DNA of 30,841 nt. It comes from JBFMCC01 sp037445635. GTDB lineage: Bacteria; Chloroflexota; Anaerolineae; Anaerolineales; Villigracilaceae. Positions within the stretch are counted from its first letter, which is position 1, and every line of letters starts with the position of its first letter. The notes beneath the pieces are model-generated. The model did not search any database. It had not been told where the DNA came from and worked only from the letters and a program-made list of their open reading frames with translations. The translations under genes and the position numbers were made by a program. Shown here in pieces: positions 7,506 through 15,741 of this stretch. The stretch spans positions 1 to 30,841 of the forward strand of contig JBBIKC010000038.1 of assembly GCA_037445635.1 (NCBI GenBank), read 5' to 3'.

Positions 7506-7931
7506 CTCACTCATCTCTACAACTTAATTTTCCCAATCCTACTTGTCTATTTCAATTGCATCATTCCCCACAACGCGCCCCAACGAACTCGCGCAAATTC
7601 CTCCTCCATTGGGTAACATCCCACAACCTCTCTTCAAGATACATGATTTAAATTAGAGTATTTTATTTCCAGTGGGTGATATACAATAACTTTAGAAACA
7701 AAAAGACACAATAATTGTTGCAGCGCTTGATGGTTCAGATGGAGAGAATGTCCGCGTAAGAGACACTCTCTAGCGTCGGGCTTTGCGCTGTAACACTACG
7801 GGGGCATCAACAACAAAGGTTTCGTCCACGCCAAAGGACTGGAGGTGCGCGACGTTTATGGAGATGAACGGAGGCGCAAGTGTGGATGAAATGATGTTTT
7901 GCGGTTCCCTTCTCTTGAAACAGGAGACGGT
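7461..7931. other. Gene-free leader region upstream of the hydrogenase operon
   Basis: No supported gene lies in these 471 bases. The first 45 bp are a hairpin repeat. Bases 7510-7710 are comparatively AT-rich, and the only promoter-like element is a TACAAT at 7682-7687 without a good -35. A sigma54 -24/-12 element, which drives E. coli formate hydrogenlyase, was sought and not found. Bases 7717-7794 can fold into a bulged double-helix structure (separate entry). A short open stretch at about 7803-7889 gives a protein-like peptide (HAKGLEVRDVYGDE) that ends in TGA and has a stop just upstream. It may be a gene remnant, but I do not recognise it. Confidence 0.5.
7717..7794 (+). promoter_or_regulatory. 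Candidate structured RNA in the hyf leader
   Basis: GTTGCAGCGC (7717-7726) pairs with GCGCTGTAAC (7785-7794) as ten consecutive pairs, one of them G-U when read as plus-strand RNA. Inside, GAGAG-AA-TGTC (7742-7752) pairs with GACACTCTC (7762-7770) around a two-base bulge and a 9-nt loop. TTGATG (7727-7732) could also pair with CATCAA (7805-7810). The fold lies about 140 nt before the first hydrogenase gene. It matches no riboswitch class I recognise. Confidence 0.3.
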
Positions 7932-8564
7932 ATGAACGGTTTTGTGGTTGCCGATTCAAGTCATTGCATCGGCTGTTTTGCGTGTCAGGCCGCCTGTGTG
8001 GAAAACCATCGCAGGGTGGGCTTGCAGGCCTATCCGCGCCTCGTCGTCACCAACACGCCCGAAGGGACGATGCCGATGCAGTGCCGTCAGTGCGACGATG
8101 CGCCCTGCGCGGCGGTTTGTCCCGTCAAGGCCATTGTGATGAAAGATCATTCCGTGCAACTCAACGAGGGGCTGTGCATTGGTTGCAAGATGTGCGGACT
8201 AGCCTGTCCGTTTGGCGTGATCCTCCCAGGCGGCACGCCCATCCCCGTGCTCGGCTTCGACATCGGACAATATTCCTACGTCAACACGCCCTATCAATCC
8301 GAGCCGATGTTCTTGCGCGAGATGAACGCGCAGGGTTACCTCTCCCTGCTGGCGTGGAGCATCGGTCAGCGCAAGGTCGCGCTCAAATGCGACCTGTGCT
8401 ACTTCGATCCGCAGGGACCTGCGTGCGTGCGCGCCTGTCCGCACAAAGCGTTGACGCATATCACGACCGACGGCGCGCGCGTGGAAAAGGTCAAGGCGTT
8501 CGCGCGCGTCCCGATGGCCGAGCCGCCCACAGTCACGACCGACGCGCAAGGAGGTGAGGCATGA
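7932..8564 (+). CDS. hyfA: Four-cluster ferredoxin-like subunit (HycB/HyfA/HydN family)
   Basis: A 210-residue electron-transfer protein with four [4Fe-4S]-type Cys sets. These are CIGCFACQAAC near the N-terminus, CRQCDDAPCAAVC, CIGCKMCGLAC and CDLCYFDPQGPACVRAC, each matched by a CP-type partner. This is the HycB/HyfA/HydN arrangement that wires a formate dehydrogenase or other donor to the membrane hydrogenase. The ATG at 7932 is chosen because CAGGAG lies six bases upstream and the protein then begins at the first cluster. An in-frame ATG at 7899 would add eleven residues. Its TGA overlaps the hyfB ATG in an ATGA junction, so the two are translationally coupled. It is the first gene of the operon. 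Confidence 0.9.
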   Translation: MNGFVVADSSHCIGCFACQAACVENHRRVGLQAYPRLVVTNTPEGTMPMQCRQCDDAPCAAVCPVKAIVMKDHSVQLNEGLCIGCKMCGLACPFGVILPGGTPIPVLGFDIGQYSYVNTPYQSEPMFLREMNAQGYLSLLAWSIGQRKVALKCDLCYFDPQGPACVRACPHKALTHITTDGARVEKVKAFARVPMAEPPTVTTDAQGGEA

Positions 8565-10579
8565 ACGCCATCCAGCTTCTGCTTCTGTCCGTGTTGACGT
8601 TCGCGGCCGCGGGACTGCTCTCCCTCGCGCTTCGTCGCTTCGACCAGGCCGCCCGCATCTTTTCTGGACTGGGAGGGGGCGCGGCCTCCGTGTTGGGTTT
8701 GATCGCCGCCCTGGCCGCCTTCGCTGAAAAATCCGCCGCGTTTGAATGGACGGGCCTCTCCGCCTTCGGTCACTTCGCCCTGCGCATGGACGGCTTCTCC
8801 GCGTTCATGGTCGGCGCGATCTCGCTGCTCGCGCTCGCGGCCAGCATCTACTCCATCGGCTACGTCCACGAATATCGCGGACGCGGCTGCGGCGAACTCG
8901 GCTTCTTCAACAACATTTTCATCGCCGCCATGTTGATGGTGGTGACGGTGGCCAACGCCTTTTACTTCCTGATCTTCTGGGAGTTGATGACGCTGGCCTC
9001 ATACTTCCTCGTGATCTTCGAGCAGGAGAAAAAAGAATCGGTCAGCGCGGGCTATCTGTATTTTTTGATCGCGCACATCGGCACTGCGCTCATCATGCTG
9101 TCGTTCTTCATCCTGTATCAGAACACAGGCAGTTTCGATTTTGAGTCGTTCCGAAATTCCACGCTCCCGCTCGGCGCCAAGAGTCTCATCTTCCTGCTGG
9201 CCTTCTTTGGCTTCGGCGCGAAGGCGGGCATTGTGCCTCTGCACATCTGGCTGCCGCGCGCGCATCCTGCCGCGCCTTCGCACGTTTCGGCTTTGCTCTC
9301 GGGCGTGATGATCAAGACCGCCATCTACGGCCTCATCCGCCTGTGCGTGGACATTCTCGGCGCGCCGCTTTGGTGGTGGGGATTCGTCGTGCTGTGCTTC
9401 GGCGGACTCTCCGCGTTACTGGGCATCGTCTACGCTCTCGACGAGCGCGACCTGAAACGCCTGCTGGCCTACTCCAGCGTGGAGAACGTCGGCATCATCC
9501 TGATGGGCGTCGGCGTGGGGATGATGGGCATGTCGCTGCAATTGCCCGTTCTCGCCGCGGTGGGATTTTTAGCCGCGCTCTATCACCTGCTCAACCACGC
9601 CATGTTCAAGGGACTGCTCTTCATGGGCGCGGGCGCGGTCGTTTACTCGGCGCACACGCGCAACATGAACGAGATGGGCGGTCTCGCCCGCGCCATGCCG
9701 TGGACGAGTTTCGTCTTCCTCGTCGGCGCGGTGGCGATCTCGGCCATCCCTCCGTTGAACGGATTCGTCAGCGAGTGGTTTGTGTTCCAGTCGCTGTTTA
9801 TCGCCAGCAAATCCACGCTTGGCGTTCTGCACATCTTCGCGCCGCTCTTCGCCGTCCTGCTCGGACTCGTCGGCGCGATGGCCGCGATGACCTTCGTCAA
9901 AGCATATGGCACAGCCTTCACGGGTCAGCCTCGCACCGTCCACGCGAAGGAAGCGGTCGAAGTCCCAGGCTCGATGCTGACAGGGATGAGCGTCCTCGTT
10001 GTGGCGGTCGTCCTCCTCGGCCTCGGCGCGCCGTGGGTGACTCCCTTCCTCGGTCAGGTTGCGGCGCAGGTGGCAAACGTCCCGACGGAAACGCTTGCTA
10101 GTGGCCTCCAAATTTTCCCTGCGAATGAAGCGCAGGGCGTCCTCTCCACGCCGATCGTCTTTTTGCTCCTCGCGGGTCTGCTGGCCTTCCCGCTCGTCGC
10201 CGTGTTCGCGCTCGGCGGTCACCGCGCAGGCCAGAGGGTCGACTCGGATCCGTGGGCGTGCGGGTACGGCTACCAGCCGCAGATGGGCGTCTCGGCCACG
10301 AACTTCGCCCAACCGATGCGCGCCGCGTACCGTCCGCTGTATGGACTGCGCGCGCTCGCGCAACGACCGCTCGACGGAATCGCCTCGCTCGCGAAACGAT
10401 TCAACGCCTCGCTTCCTTCGGCGGAACCTGTCATCGAACGCGGCCTGACCCAACCCATCTTCGCCTTCGTGCGGACGGTGGGGGGCTGGGTGCAGCGATT
10501 GCAAATGGGCGACCTGCGAATGTATTGCCTCTACATTTTCCTGGCGCTCGCCGTTCTGCTGATCGTGATCTTCAAGTAG
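8561..10579 (+). CDS. hyfB: Hydrogenase-4 subunit B, antiporter-like membrane subunit
   Basis: A 672-residue NuoL/M/N-type polytopic membrane subunit of the HyfB/HycC group. Family landmarks are GAKAGIVPLHIWLPRAHP, SALLSGVMIKTAIYGLIR with its helix lysine (K252), LKRLLAYSSVENVG and LYHLLNHAMFKGLLFMGAG. These Lys and Glu positions are those thought to carry protons in complex I-like pumps. The C-terminus has an extra amphipathic region and a final hydrophobic helix (YIFLALAVLLIVIFK), as in HycC. It overlaps hyfA by four bases and is followed nine bases later by hyfC. Antiporter-like subunits HyfB, HyfD and HyfF all occur here, marking the larger Hyf rather than the Hyc form. Confidence 0.95.
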   Translation: MNAIQLLLLSVLTFAAAGLLSLALRRFDQAARIFSGLGGGAASVLGLIAALAAFAEKSAAFEWTGLSAFGHFALRMDGFSAFMVGAISLLALAASIYSIGYVHEYRGRGCGELGFFNNIFIAAMLMVVTVANAFYFLIFWELMTLASYFLVIFEQEKKESVSAGYLYFLIAHIGTALIMLSFFILYQNTGSFDFESFRNSTLPLGAKSLIFLLAFFGFGAKAGIVPLHIWLPRAHPAAPSHVSALLSGVMIKTAIYGLIRLCVDILGAPLWWWGFVVLCFGGLSALLGIVYALDERDLKRLLAYSSVENVGIILMGVGVGMMGMSLQLPVLAAVGFLAALYHLLNHAMFKGLLFMGAGAVVYSAHTRNMNEMGGLARAMPWTSFVFLVGAVAISAIPPLNGFVSEWFVFQSLFIASKSTLGVLHIFAPLFAVLLGLVGAMAAMTFVKAYGTAFTGQPRTVHAKEAVEVPGSMLTGMSVLVVAVVLLGLGAPWVTPFLGQVAAQVANVPTETLASGLQIFPANEAQGVLSTPIVFLLLAGLLAFPLVAVFALGGHRAGQRVDSDPWACGYGYQPQMGVSATNFAQPMRAAYRPLYGLRALAQRPLDGIASLAKRFNASLPSAEPVIERGLTQPIFAFVRTVGGWVQRLQMGDLRMYCLYIFLALAVLLIVIFK

Positions 10580-10588
10580 GAGAGTCCC

Positions 10589-11527
10589 ATGACCACTGGC
10601 AGTTTAATTTTCATTGGCCTCCTGCAAGCGCTTCTCATCGCCGCGCTGGCTCCGCTGTTCTCTGGCTTTGCGAGAGTCTTGCGCGCCAAGATGCACTCGC
10701 GGCATGGACCTCCGCTCCTGCAAAATTATTATGACCTGTTCAAGCTGATGAAGCGGCAGGAGATCTTGCCCGAGCATGGAAACTTCGTCTTTCGCATCAC
10801 GCCCTACGTGACGATTGTCTCCGCGCTCCTCGTCGTGATGATCGTCCCCATCCTCGCCGCGGACTCGCCCTTCGGCTGGGTCGGCGACATGATCCTGGTC
10901 GTCTACCTGCTGATGCTGGCGCGCTTCTTCACCTCGCTCGCGGGACTCGCCTCGGGCAGTACCTTCGGCGGGATGGGCGCGCGGCGTGAGTTGTTCGTTT
11001 CGGCGCTGGTCGAGCCGTTGATCCTGCTGGTGCTGTTCGTCATGTCCCTGCTCGCAGACTCCACCAATCTCGGCGCGATCAGCCGCGGCGTCGCGACGGG
11101 CGCGATTCCCTACCTTGCCACGGTCTGGCTGGGGATGGTCGCGTTCGCCTTCGTCGTCTTCGTGGAAGCGGGCAAGCTTCCGTTCGACCTCTCCGAAGCC
11201 GAACAGGAATTGCAGGAGGGCGCGCTGACCGAATACTCAGGCCGTGGACTGGCGCTGATGCAGTGGGGCTTCTATATGAAGCAACTCGCCATCGTCTCGC
11301 TCTTCATCGCGGTCTTCGTCCCCTTCGGCACGATGATGACTCCCTCGCTGTTGGGCGGCCTGCTCGCGTTGGCGCTCTTCCTCGTCAAAGCCGCCGCTCT
11401 GTATTTCATCGCCGCGATCCTCGAAAACGCCATGGCGCGCATACGCTTCGTCAAAGCCCCCTCCGTCACATGGATCGCCGTCGGCGTCGGCCTGCTGTGC
11501 TTCGCGTTCTATCTGGTGAGGATATAA
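10589..11527 (+). CDS. hyfC: Hydrogenase-4 subunit C (NuoH-like membrane anchor)
   Basis: A 312-residue membrane protein of the NuoH/HycD/HyfC family, which anchors the hydrophilic hydrogenase arm to the antiporter-like chain. It has about eight hydrophobic helices. The cytoplasmic loop PPLLQNYYDLFKLMKRQE and the acidic loop FDLSEAEQELQEGALTEYSG correspond to conserved NuoH segments at the quinone-site/ion-channel entrance. The ATG at 10589 follows AGGAGAG. It is separated from hyfB by nine bases but from hyfD by 223 bases, because a nested repeat occupies the downstream gap. Confidence 0.95.
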   Translation: MTTGSLIFIGLLQALLIAALAPLFSGFARVLRAKMHSRHGPPLLQNYYDLFKLMKRQEILPEHGNFVFRITPYVTIVSALLVVMIVPILAADSPFGWVGDMILVVYLLMLARFFTSLAGLASGSTFGGMGARRELFVSALVEPLILLVLFVMSLLADSTNLGAISRGVATGAIPYLATVWLGMVAFAFVVFVEAGKLPFDLSEAEQELQEGALTEYSGRGLALMQWGFYMKQLAIVSLFIAVFVPFGTMMTPSLLGGLLALALFLVKAAALYFIAAILENAMARIRFVKAPSVTWIAVGVGLLCFAFYLVRI

Positions 11528-11535
11528 GCCCTTTT

Positions 11536-11720
11536 TGGACACGGATTTCACGGATGACACGGATTTTTTTATGCACACCGAAAAAAAGATTTTCACCACG
11601 GAGACACGGAGTCACGGAGTTTTTCTTTTTACTTTCTCCGCGTCTCTGTGACTCCGTGGTTGGTTTTTTTTTTAAAGAAATTATCCGTGAAATCCGCGTA
11701 ATCCGTCAAATCCGTGTACC
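11536..11720. repeat. Two nested hairpin repeats between hyfC and hyfD
   Basis: The outer arms (11536-11567 and about 11681-11720) are built from copies of CACGGATT and its complement AATCCGTG. The inner arms (11593-11620 and 11635-11664) are built from CACGGAG units and their complements CTCCGTG. The inner palindrome sits exactly between the outer arms, with T- and A-rich spacers. Both unit types are of the sort seen as dispersed intergenic repeats in many bacteria. The hyfD Shine-Dalgarno (AAGGAG) lies just outside. Confidence 0.8.
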
Positions 11721-11750
11721 AAAGGTTTTCGGAACTATAAGGAGTATGGA

Positions 11751-13196
11751 ATGGTGACATTCGTGCTCGCTGGCATTCTGCTCCCGTTCGCAGGAAGCCT
11801 GCTCGTTTTGATCCTGCCGCGTTCGTGGGTGAAGGCGACCAGTCAACTCGTCACGCTGGCCGCGTTGCTCTGCACGCTGTTCGTGCTTTACAACCTCGGC
11901 GTGACGGGCAAGGCTGGCTACTCCGCCGACCTGCTCTTCTTCGGCGACATCGTCCTCTACGGCGTCATCGTGGACAAGATCAGCGCGTTGATCGGCTCGG
12001 TCTTCATCCTGTTTGGTTTCCTCGTAGTGGTTTATTCGGGCGGATACCTCTCCGAAAAGAATCGCGACCACGCCGAACACAATGGGATTCAACGCCGCTA
12101 TTATTTCTTCCTGCTGGCCTTCATCGGCTCGATGGCGGGACTGGTCATGTCCTCCACCATGCTGGGTCTGCTGGCCTTCTTCGAGTTGACGGGCGTCTGC
12201 TCGTGGGGATTGATCGGCTACTACAACGACGAGAAGTCACTGAAAGCTGCGATGAAGGCGATCGTCACGACCGAGTTGGCCTCCGTCGGTCTCTTCCTCG
12301 CCACGGCCGCGTTTTTTATCCTGACGGGCGGATTCCAACTGTCAGCCTTCCCCGCGCTGGACGAAGGCGCGAAGACCCTGATCTTCTTCGGCATCCTGAT
12401 CGCGGCCTGGGGTAAGTCGGCGCAGTTACCCTTCCACTTCTGGCTCCCCGACGCGATGGCCGCGCCGACGCCCATCAGCGCGTACCTGCACGCGGCCTCG
12501 ATGGTGAAGGCGGGCGTCTACATCTTCGCGCGCTGTCTGCTCTCCGCGGGGACAGTTCCACAAGTGATCGGCATTGTGGGCGTCATCATGGCCGTCGTCA
12601 CCATGCTCTATGGCCTGTTGATGTACTTCCCGCAAAAAGACTTCAAGCGCCTGCTGGCATATTCCACCATTACGCAGTTGTCTTATATCTTCTTCGCGTT
12701 GTCGCTTTCGATCTTCGGTTCCGCGACCGCGTTCAATGGCGCGATCGCCCACATCTTCAACCACGCCATTGGCAAGGGACTCTTCTTCCTCGTGGCGGGC
12801 GCGGTCGGCTACTCCACGGGGACGCGTCTCCTGCCGAACTTGAAGGGCTTGCTCAAGAAGATGCCGCTCGTCGGGATTTGTTTCGCCGTCGCCGCGCTGG
12901 CTGTGACGGGCGTCCCACCGTTCAACGGATTCTTCAGCAAGTTCACCATCTTCGCGGGCGGCTTCGAAGCTGCGAAGAACACGCCGCTTTTGCTGATCCT
13001 CGTCGTCGTTGCCATTTTTGAGACCATCGGCAGTTTCGCCTGGCTGTTCTGGCAATTTAGCGCCTCCGTCCCAGGCGATCCCTCCGCCGAAGTCGCGGCC
13101 GCCTCCGATATCACGCCCTCGATGAAGTTCGCCCTCGTCGCGCTGGCGATCCTCGCGCTCCTCTCTGGCTTCTTCGCCATGGCGTGGTTGAGTTGA
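11751..13196 (+). CDS. hyfD: Hydrogenase-4 subunit D, antiporter-like membrane subunit
   Basis: A 481-residue NuoL/MrpA-like membrane subunit. It shows AWGKSAQLPFHFWLPDAM with the helix lysine, TPISAYLHAASMVKAGVYIFAR (lysine K253), FKRLLAYSTITQLSYI and IFNHAIGKGLFFLVAGA, the expected proton-path positions of the family. It is present in Hyf-type but not Hyc-type complexes, so the operon encodes an extended membrane arm with more potential ion channels. The ATG at 11751 has AAGGAG upstream. The gene starts after a 223-bp repeat-filled gap and is followed by 138 bp of further repeats before hyfE. Confidence 0.94.
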   Translation: MVTFVLAGILLPFAGSLLVLILPRSWVKATSQLVTLAALLCTLFVLYNLGVTGKAGYSADLLFFGDIVLYGVIVDKISALIGSVFILFGFLVVVYSGGYLSEKNRDHAEHNGIQRRYYFFLLAFIGSMAGLVMSSTMLGLLAFFELTGVCSWGLIGYYNDEKSLKAAMKAIVTTELASVGLFLATAAFFILTGGFQLSAFPALDEGAKTLIFFGILIAAWGKSAQLPFHFWLPDAMAAPTPISAYLHAASMVKAGVYIFARCLLSAGTVPQVIGIVGVIMAVVTMLYGLLMYFPQKDFKRLLAYSTITQLSYIFFALSLSIFGSATAFNGAIAHIFNHAIGKGLFFLVAGAVGYSTGTRLLPNLKGLLKKMPLVGICFAVAALAVTGVPPFNGFFSKFTIFAGGFEAAKNTPLLLILVVVAIFETIGSFAWLFWQFSASVPGDPSAEVAAASDITPSMKFALVALAILALLSGFFAMAWLS

Positions 13197-13202
13197 TTAC
13201 CT

Positions 13203-13277
13203 CCCTCATCCCCAGCCCTTCCCCCGCGGGGGGAAGGGAGTCCCCTCTCCCTTTGGGAGAGGGCTAGGGTGAGGGCG
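13203..13277 (+). repeat. C/G-rich three-stem repeat, copy 1 (after hyfD)
   Basis: Two internal hairpins, CCCTTCCCCC with GGGGGAAGGG (13216-13238) and CCCTCTCCC with GGGAGAGGG (13243-13263), are enclosed by outer arms that also pair (CCCTCA...AGCCC with GGGCT...TGAGGG). A second copy in reverse orientation lies at 17480-17556. Confidence 0.8.
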
Positions 13278-13285
13278 AGCGCCAC

Positions 13286-13317
13286 CTGTGTACCTGTTTA
13301 CGTGTCTACCTGTGTAC
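13286..13317. repeat. GTANACAN 8-bp-unit array, single arm, copy 3
   Basis: Four consecutive units on the complementary strand, CTGTGTAC, CTGTTTAC, GTGTCTAC and CTGTGTAC, lie directly after the C/G-rich repeat and before hyfE. Only one arm is present here, so the copy cannot form the long hairpin of the other three. Confidence 0.8.
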
Positions 13318-13334
13318 TTCACCTGGAGACCAAC

Positions 13335-13985
13335 ATGCTGAACGTCAACCTGATCAACACCCTGAGCGGACTGCTCCTGCTCACATCCCTGCTCGTGATC
13401 GAGACGAAGAAGCCGCGTCAGTCCGCGATCCTCTACAGTTTCCAATCGCTGATTCTCGTCGCCATCTTCATCGCGCTGGCGATCCAGATGGAAGCCGAGC
13501 AACTGTACCTGTGGGCGGCGAGCGCGTTTCTCACCAAGGCCGTACTTGTTCCCGCGATCCTGTATCGCGCGCTTGGAAAAGTGGATCAGTCCGCGCCTTC
13601 GTTGAACACGGTCAGTACGCCCGTCTCGGTTTTGCTGGCGGCGTTGGCGGTGGTGGTCTCGTTCACGGTCGTGAATCAGATCGAACTGAAATCCGCCGCG
13701 GACTTCATCCCCGCGCTGGCGATCTCGGTCGCGCACTTCTTCTTCGGTCAACTCTGCATTGTCACCCAGCGCAACATCTTCAAACAGATCCTCGGCTTCT
13801 GCCTGATGGAGAACGGCTCGCACCTGACCCTCGCCCTGCTCGCCTATCGCGCGCCCGAACTCGTGGAGATCGGCATCGCCACCGACGCGGTCTTCGCGGT
13901 CATCATTCTCGTCCTGCTCGCGGGGCAGATCTACAAAAAACTTCACACGCTCGATTCGGCTGAATTGCAAACGCTCAAAGGATAG
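13335..13985 (+). CDS. hyfE: Hydrogenase-4 subunit E (small membrane subunit)
   Basis: A 216-residue membrane protein matching HyfE, a subunit with a NuoK-like portion. It opens MLNVNLINTLSGLLLLTSLL and continues with ETKKPRQSAILYSFQSLIL and FLTKAVLVPAILYRAL. About six hydrophobic helices are visible. The start at 13335 is fixed by homology and by GGAG eight bases upstream. An in-frame upstream start near 13269 would translate the repeat array and is not credible. It is followed nine bases later by hyfF. It is expected to join the HyfB/D/F pumps in the membrane arm. Confidence 0.93.
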   Translation: MLNVNLINTLSGLLLLTSLLVIETKKPRQSAILYSFQSLILVAIFIALAIQMEAEQLYLWAASAFLTKAVLVPAILYRALGKVDQSAPSLNTVSTPVSVLLAALAVVVSFTVVNQIELKSAADFIPALAISVAHFFFGQLCIVTQRNIFKQILGFCLMENGSHLTLALLAYRAPELVEIGIATDAVFAVIILVLLAGQIYKKLHTLDSAELQTLKG

Positions 13986-13994
13986 AGGCGCAAT

Positions 13995-15590
13995 ATGGAC
14001 TCCCCTTACCTGATCTGGCTTCTGTTCATCCCGTTGATCGCTTCGGCGCTGTCGCTGATCGCGCACTGGTTCGGAGACTTTGCCCGCCCGATCCTGGAAT
14101 TTCTGCATCTCGTCAGCGTCACCGCGACCCTCGTCCTGACCGTCATCGTGGCGGGACAAGTCCTCGGCGCGGGCGAAGTCGCGGCGTTCAGTCATTGGCT
14201 GCGCGTGGACTCGCTTGGCGCGCTCTTTGTCCTCATCGTCGGGCTGATGGGATTTCTGGCAGGTATCTACTCCATCGGGTACACGCGTCACGACCTTGCC
14301 ATCGGTCAACTGGACACGGGACGCCTGCGCGTCTTTTACAGCCTCTTCCATTTCTTCCTGTTCACCATGTTGCTGGCGGTCACCTCCAATAACATCATCA
14401 TCATGTGGGTCGCCATCGAAGCGACGACGCTCAGTTCCGCGTTTCTCGTCGGCCTGTACGGCACGCGTCCCGCGCTGGAAGCCGCGTGGAAGTACGTCGT
14501 CATCTGCACGGTCGGCGTGGCCTTCGGTCTCTACGGCACGATCCTGGTCTACTCGGACGCGGTCAATTTGATTCAGGAAACCAGCAAAGCCAGCCTGTGG
14601 TCGGAGATCGTCAAGAACGCATCCACGCTCGACCCGACCCTCCTGAAACTGGCCTTCGTCTTCATCCTGATCGGCTTCGGCACGAAGGCGGGCATCGTCC
14701 CCATGCACTCGTGGTTGCCCGATACCTACAGCGAAGCGCCCAGCCCCGTCAGCGCGTTGCTTTCGGGCGTGTTGGTCAACTGCACGTTGTTCGTCATCAT
14801 CCGCTTCTCGATCATCGTCAACCTTGCGCTCGGCACGAATTTTGTGCAACTGCTCTTCCTCGTCTTTGGCGTGATCTCGCTCGCGGCGGCGGTCTTCTTC
14901 ATGATGGGACAAAAAGATATCAACCGCCTGCTGGCCTATTCCAGCCCCGAGAACATCGGCCTCATCCTCATCGCCTTCGGTCTCGGCGGTCCCATCGGAA
15001 TTCTCGCGGGCTTGCTGCAACTCGTCAATCACAGCATCGTCAAGACGCTGATGTTCTTCCTCTCTGGCAACATCCTGATGAAGTATCGCTCGCGCAGTCT
15101 CGACGTGGTGAAAGGTCTCATGCAGGCCGCGCCGCTGACGAGTTTCTTCCTCCTCGCGGGCGTGTTCGCGCTGGTCGGCGCGCCGCCGTTCAACATTTTC
15201 TTTAGCAAATTCCTGATCGTTTCGACGGGCATCTCCACGGGCTATCTGTGGCTGATGGCGGTCTGCATGTTGTTTCTGATGCTGGCCTTCACCGCGCTCT
15301 TCCGCATGGCAAGCAGTGTCGCGCTCGGACAAAAGCCCGCGGAGATCCCCACAGGCGACGGCGGATTTTCCACGCTCGCGCCGATCGCCATTCTGATGAT
15401 CCTTGCCCTCGCCCTCGGACTCTTCATGCCCGCGCAGTTGACCGACCTGCTGAACGGCGCCGTCGAGGTGGTTAACGCGGGGGTGACAGCGACCCCGCTC
15501 GCGGGTCCGAATGGAAGCGCATCGTCCTCTGGACTTTTGGGCGGCTCCTCCGTCCAATCCTTTCTCGCGATTTTTAGCGTAAGCCCTTAA
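13995..15590 (+). CDS. hyfF: Hydrogenase-4 subunit F, antiporter-like membrane subunit
   Basis: A 531-residue NuoL/M-like membrane subunit. Landmarks are GTKAGIVPMHSWLPDTYSEA, SALLSGVLVNCTLFVIIRF, INRLLAYSSPENIGLILIAF and LVNHSIVKTLMFFLSGNIL. It is the third antiporter-like subunit of the operon. One difference from HyfB and HyfD is that the helix position occupied by lysine there (K252 and K253) is asparagine (N262) here. I cannot tell without an alignment whether that is normal for HyfF. The C-terminal tail is Gly/Ser-rich and low in complexity. A 128-bp repeat starts two bases after the stop. Confidence 0.94.
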   Translation: MDSPYLIWLLFIPLIASALSLIAHWFGDFARPILEFLHLVSVTATLVLTVIVAGQVLGAGEVAAFSHWLRVDSLGALFVLIVGLMGFLAGIYSIGYTRHDLAIGQLDTGRLRVFYSLFHFFLFTMLLAVTSNNIIIMWVAIEATTLSSAFLVGLYGTRPALEAAWKYVVICTVGVAFGLYGTILVYSDAVNLIQETSKASLWSEIVKNASTLDPTLLKLAFVFILIGFGTKAGIVPMHSWLPDTYSEAPSPVSALLSGVLVNCTLFVIIRFSIIVNLALGTNFVQLLFLVFGVISLAAAVFFMMGQKDINRLLAYSSPENIGLILIAFGLGGPIGILAGLLQLVNHSIVKTLMFFLSGNILMKYRSRSLDVVKGLMQAAPLTSFFLLAGVFALVGAPPFNIFFSKFLIVSTGISTGYLWLMAVCMLFLMLAFTALFRMASSVALGQKPAEIPTGDGGFSTLAPIAILMILALALGLFMPAQLTDLLNGAVEVVNAGVTATPLAGPNGSASSSGLLGGSSVQSFLAIFSVSP

Positions 15591-15592
15591 CT

Positions 15593-15720
15593 CGTCATTG
15601 CGAGCCGCCGCTGGTCGAGTAGCGAGCGCACTTTGCGAGCGTATCGAGACCAAGGCGGCGAAGCAATCCCCTCGTCGCATGGAGATTGCTTCGCCGCAAC
15701 GAACGCTCCTCGCAATGACG
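15593..15720 (+). repeat. CGTCATTGCGAG palindromic element, copy 1
   Basis: Perfect 12-bp terminal inverted repeats, CGTCATTGCGAG (15593-15604) and CTCGCAATGACG (15709-15720), enclose inner arms GAAGCAATC and GATTGCTTC. A further palindromic module runs from GGTCGAG to CGAGACC (15613-15651). No coding capacity is present. Copies 2 and 3 are at 19391 and 20007. Confidence 0.9.
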
Positions 15721-15741
15721 GAAACAACAACGGAGATCACC

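Noticed and set aside
7717..7794. A tRNA or tmRNA at the folded leader
   Set aside because: There is no acceptor stem with CCA, no T-loop GTTC motif in place, and the helix lengths do not fit.
7803..7889. Short protein-like peptide (HAKGLEVRDVYGDE) before hyfA
   Set aside because: It has an in-frame stop just upstream, no start or ribosome site, and I recognise no family. It is noted only as a possible remnant.
7461..7931. sigma54 (-24/-12) promoter for the hyf operon, as in E. coli
   Set aside because: The only GG...GC candidate (around 7487-7502) has the wrong spacing and is part of the hairpin repeat.
15598..15741. Longer N-termini for hyfG (15598), hyfE (13269), hyfH (17534), copA (1411), the nuoE-like gene (20486) and mvhD (29028)
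   Set aside because: The extra residues are encoded by intergenic repeats, match no family N-terminus, and better starts with ribosome sites or homology lie downstream.
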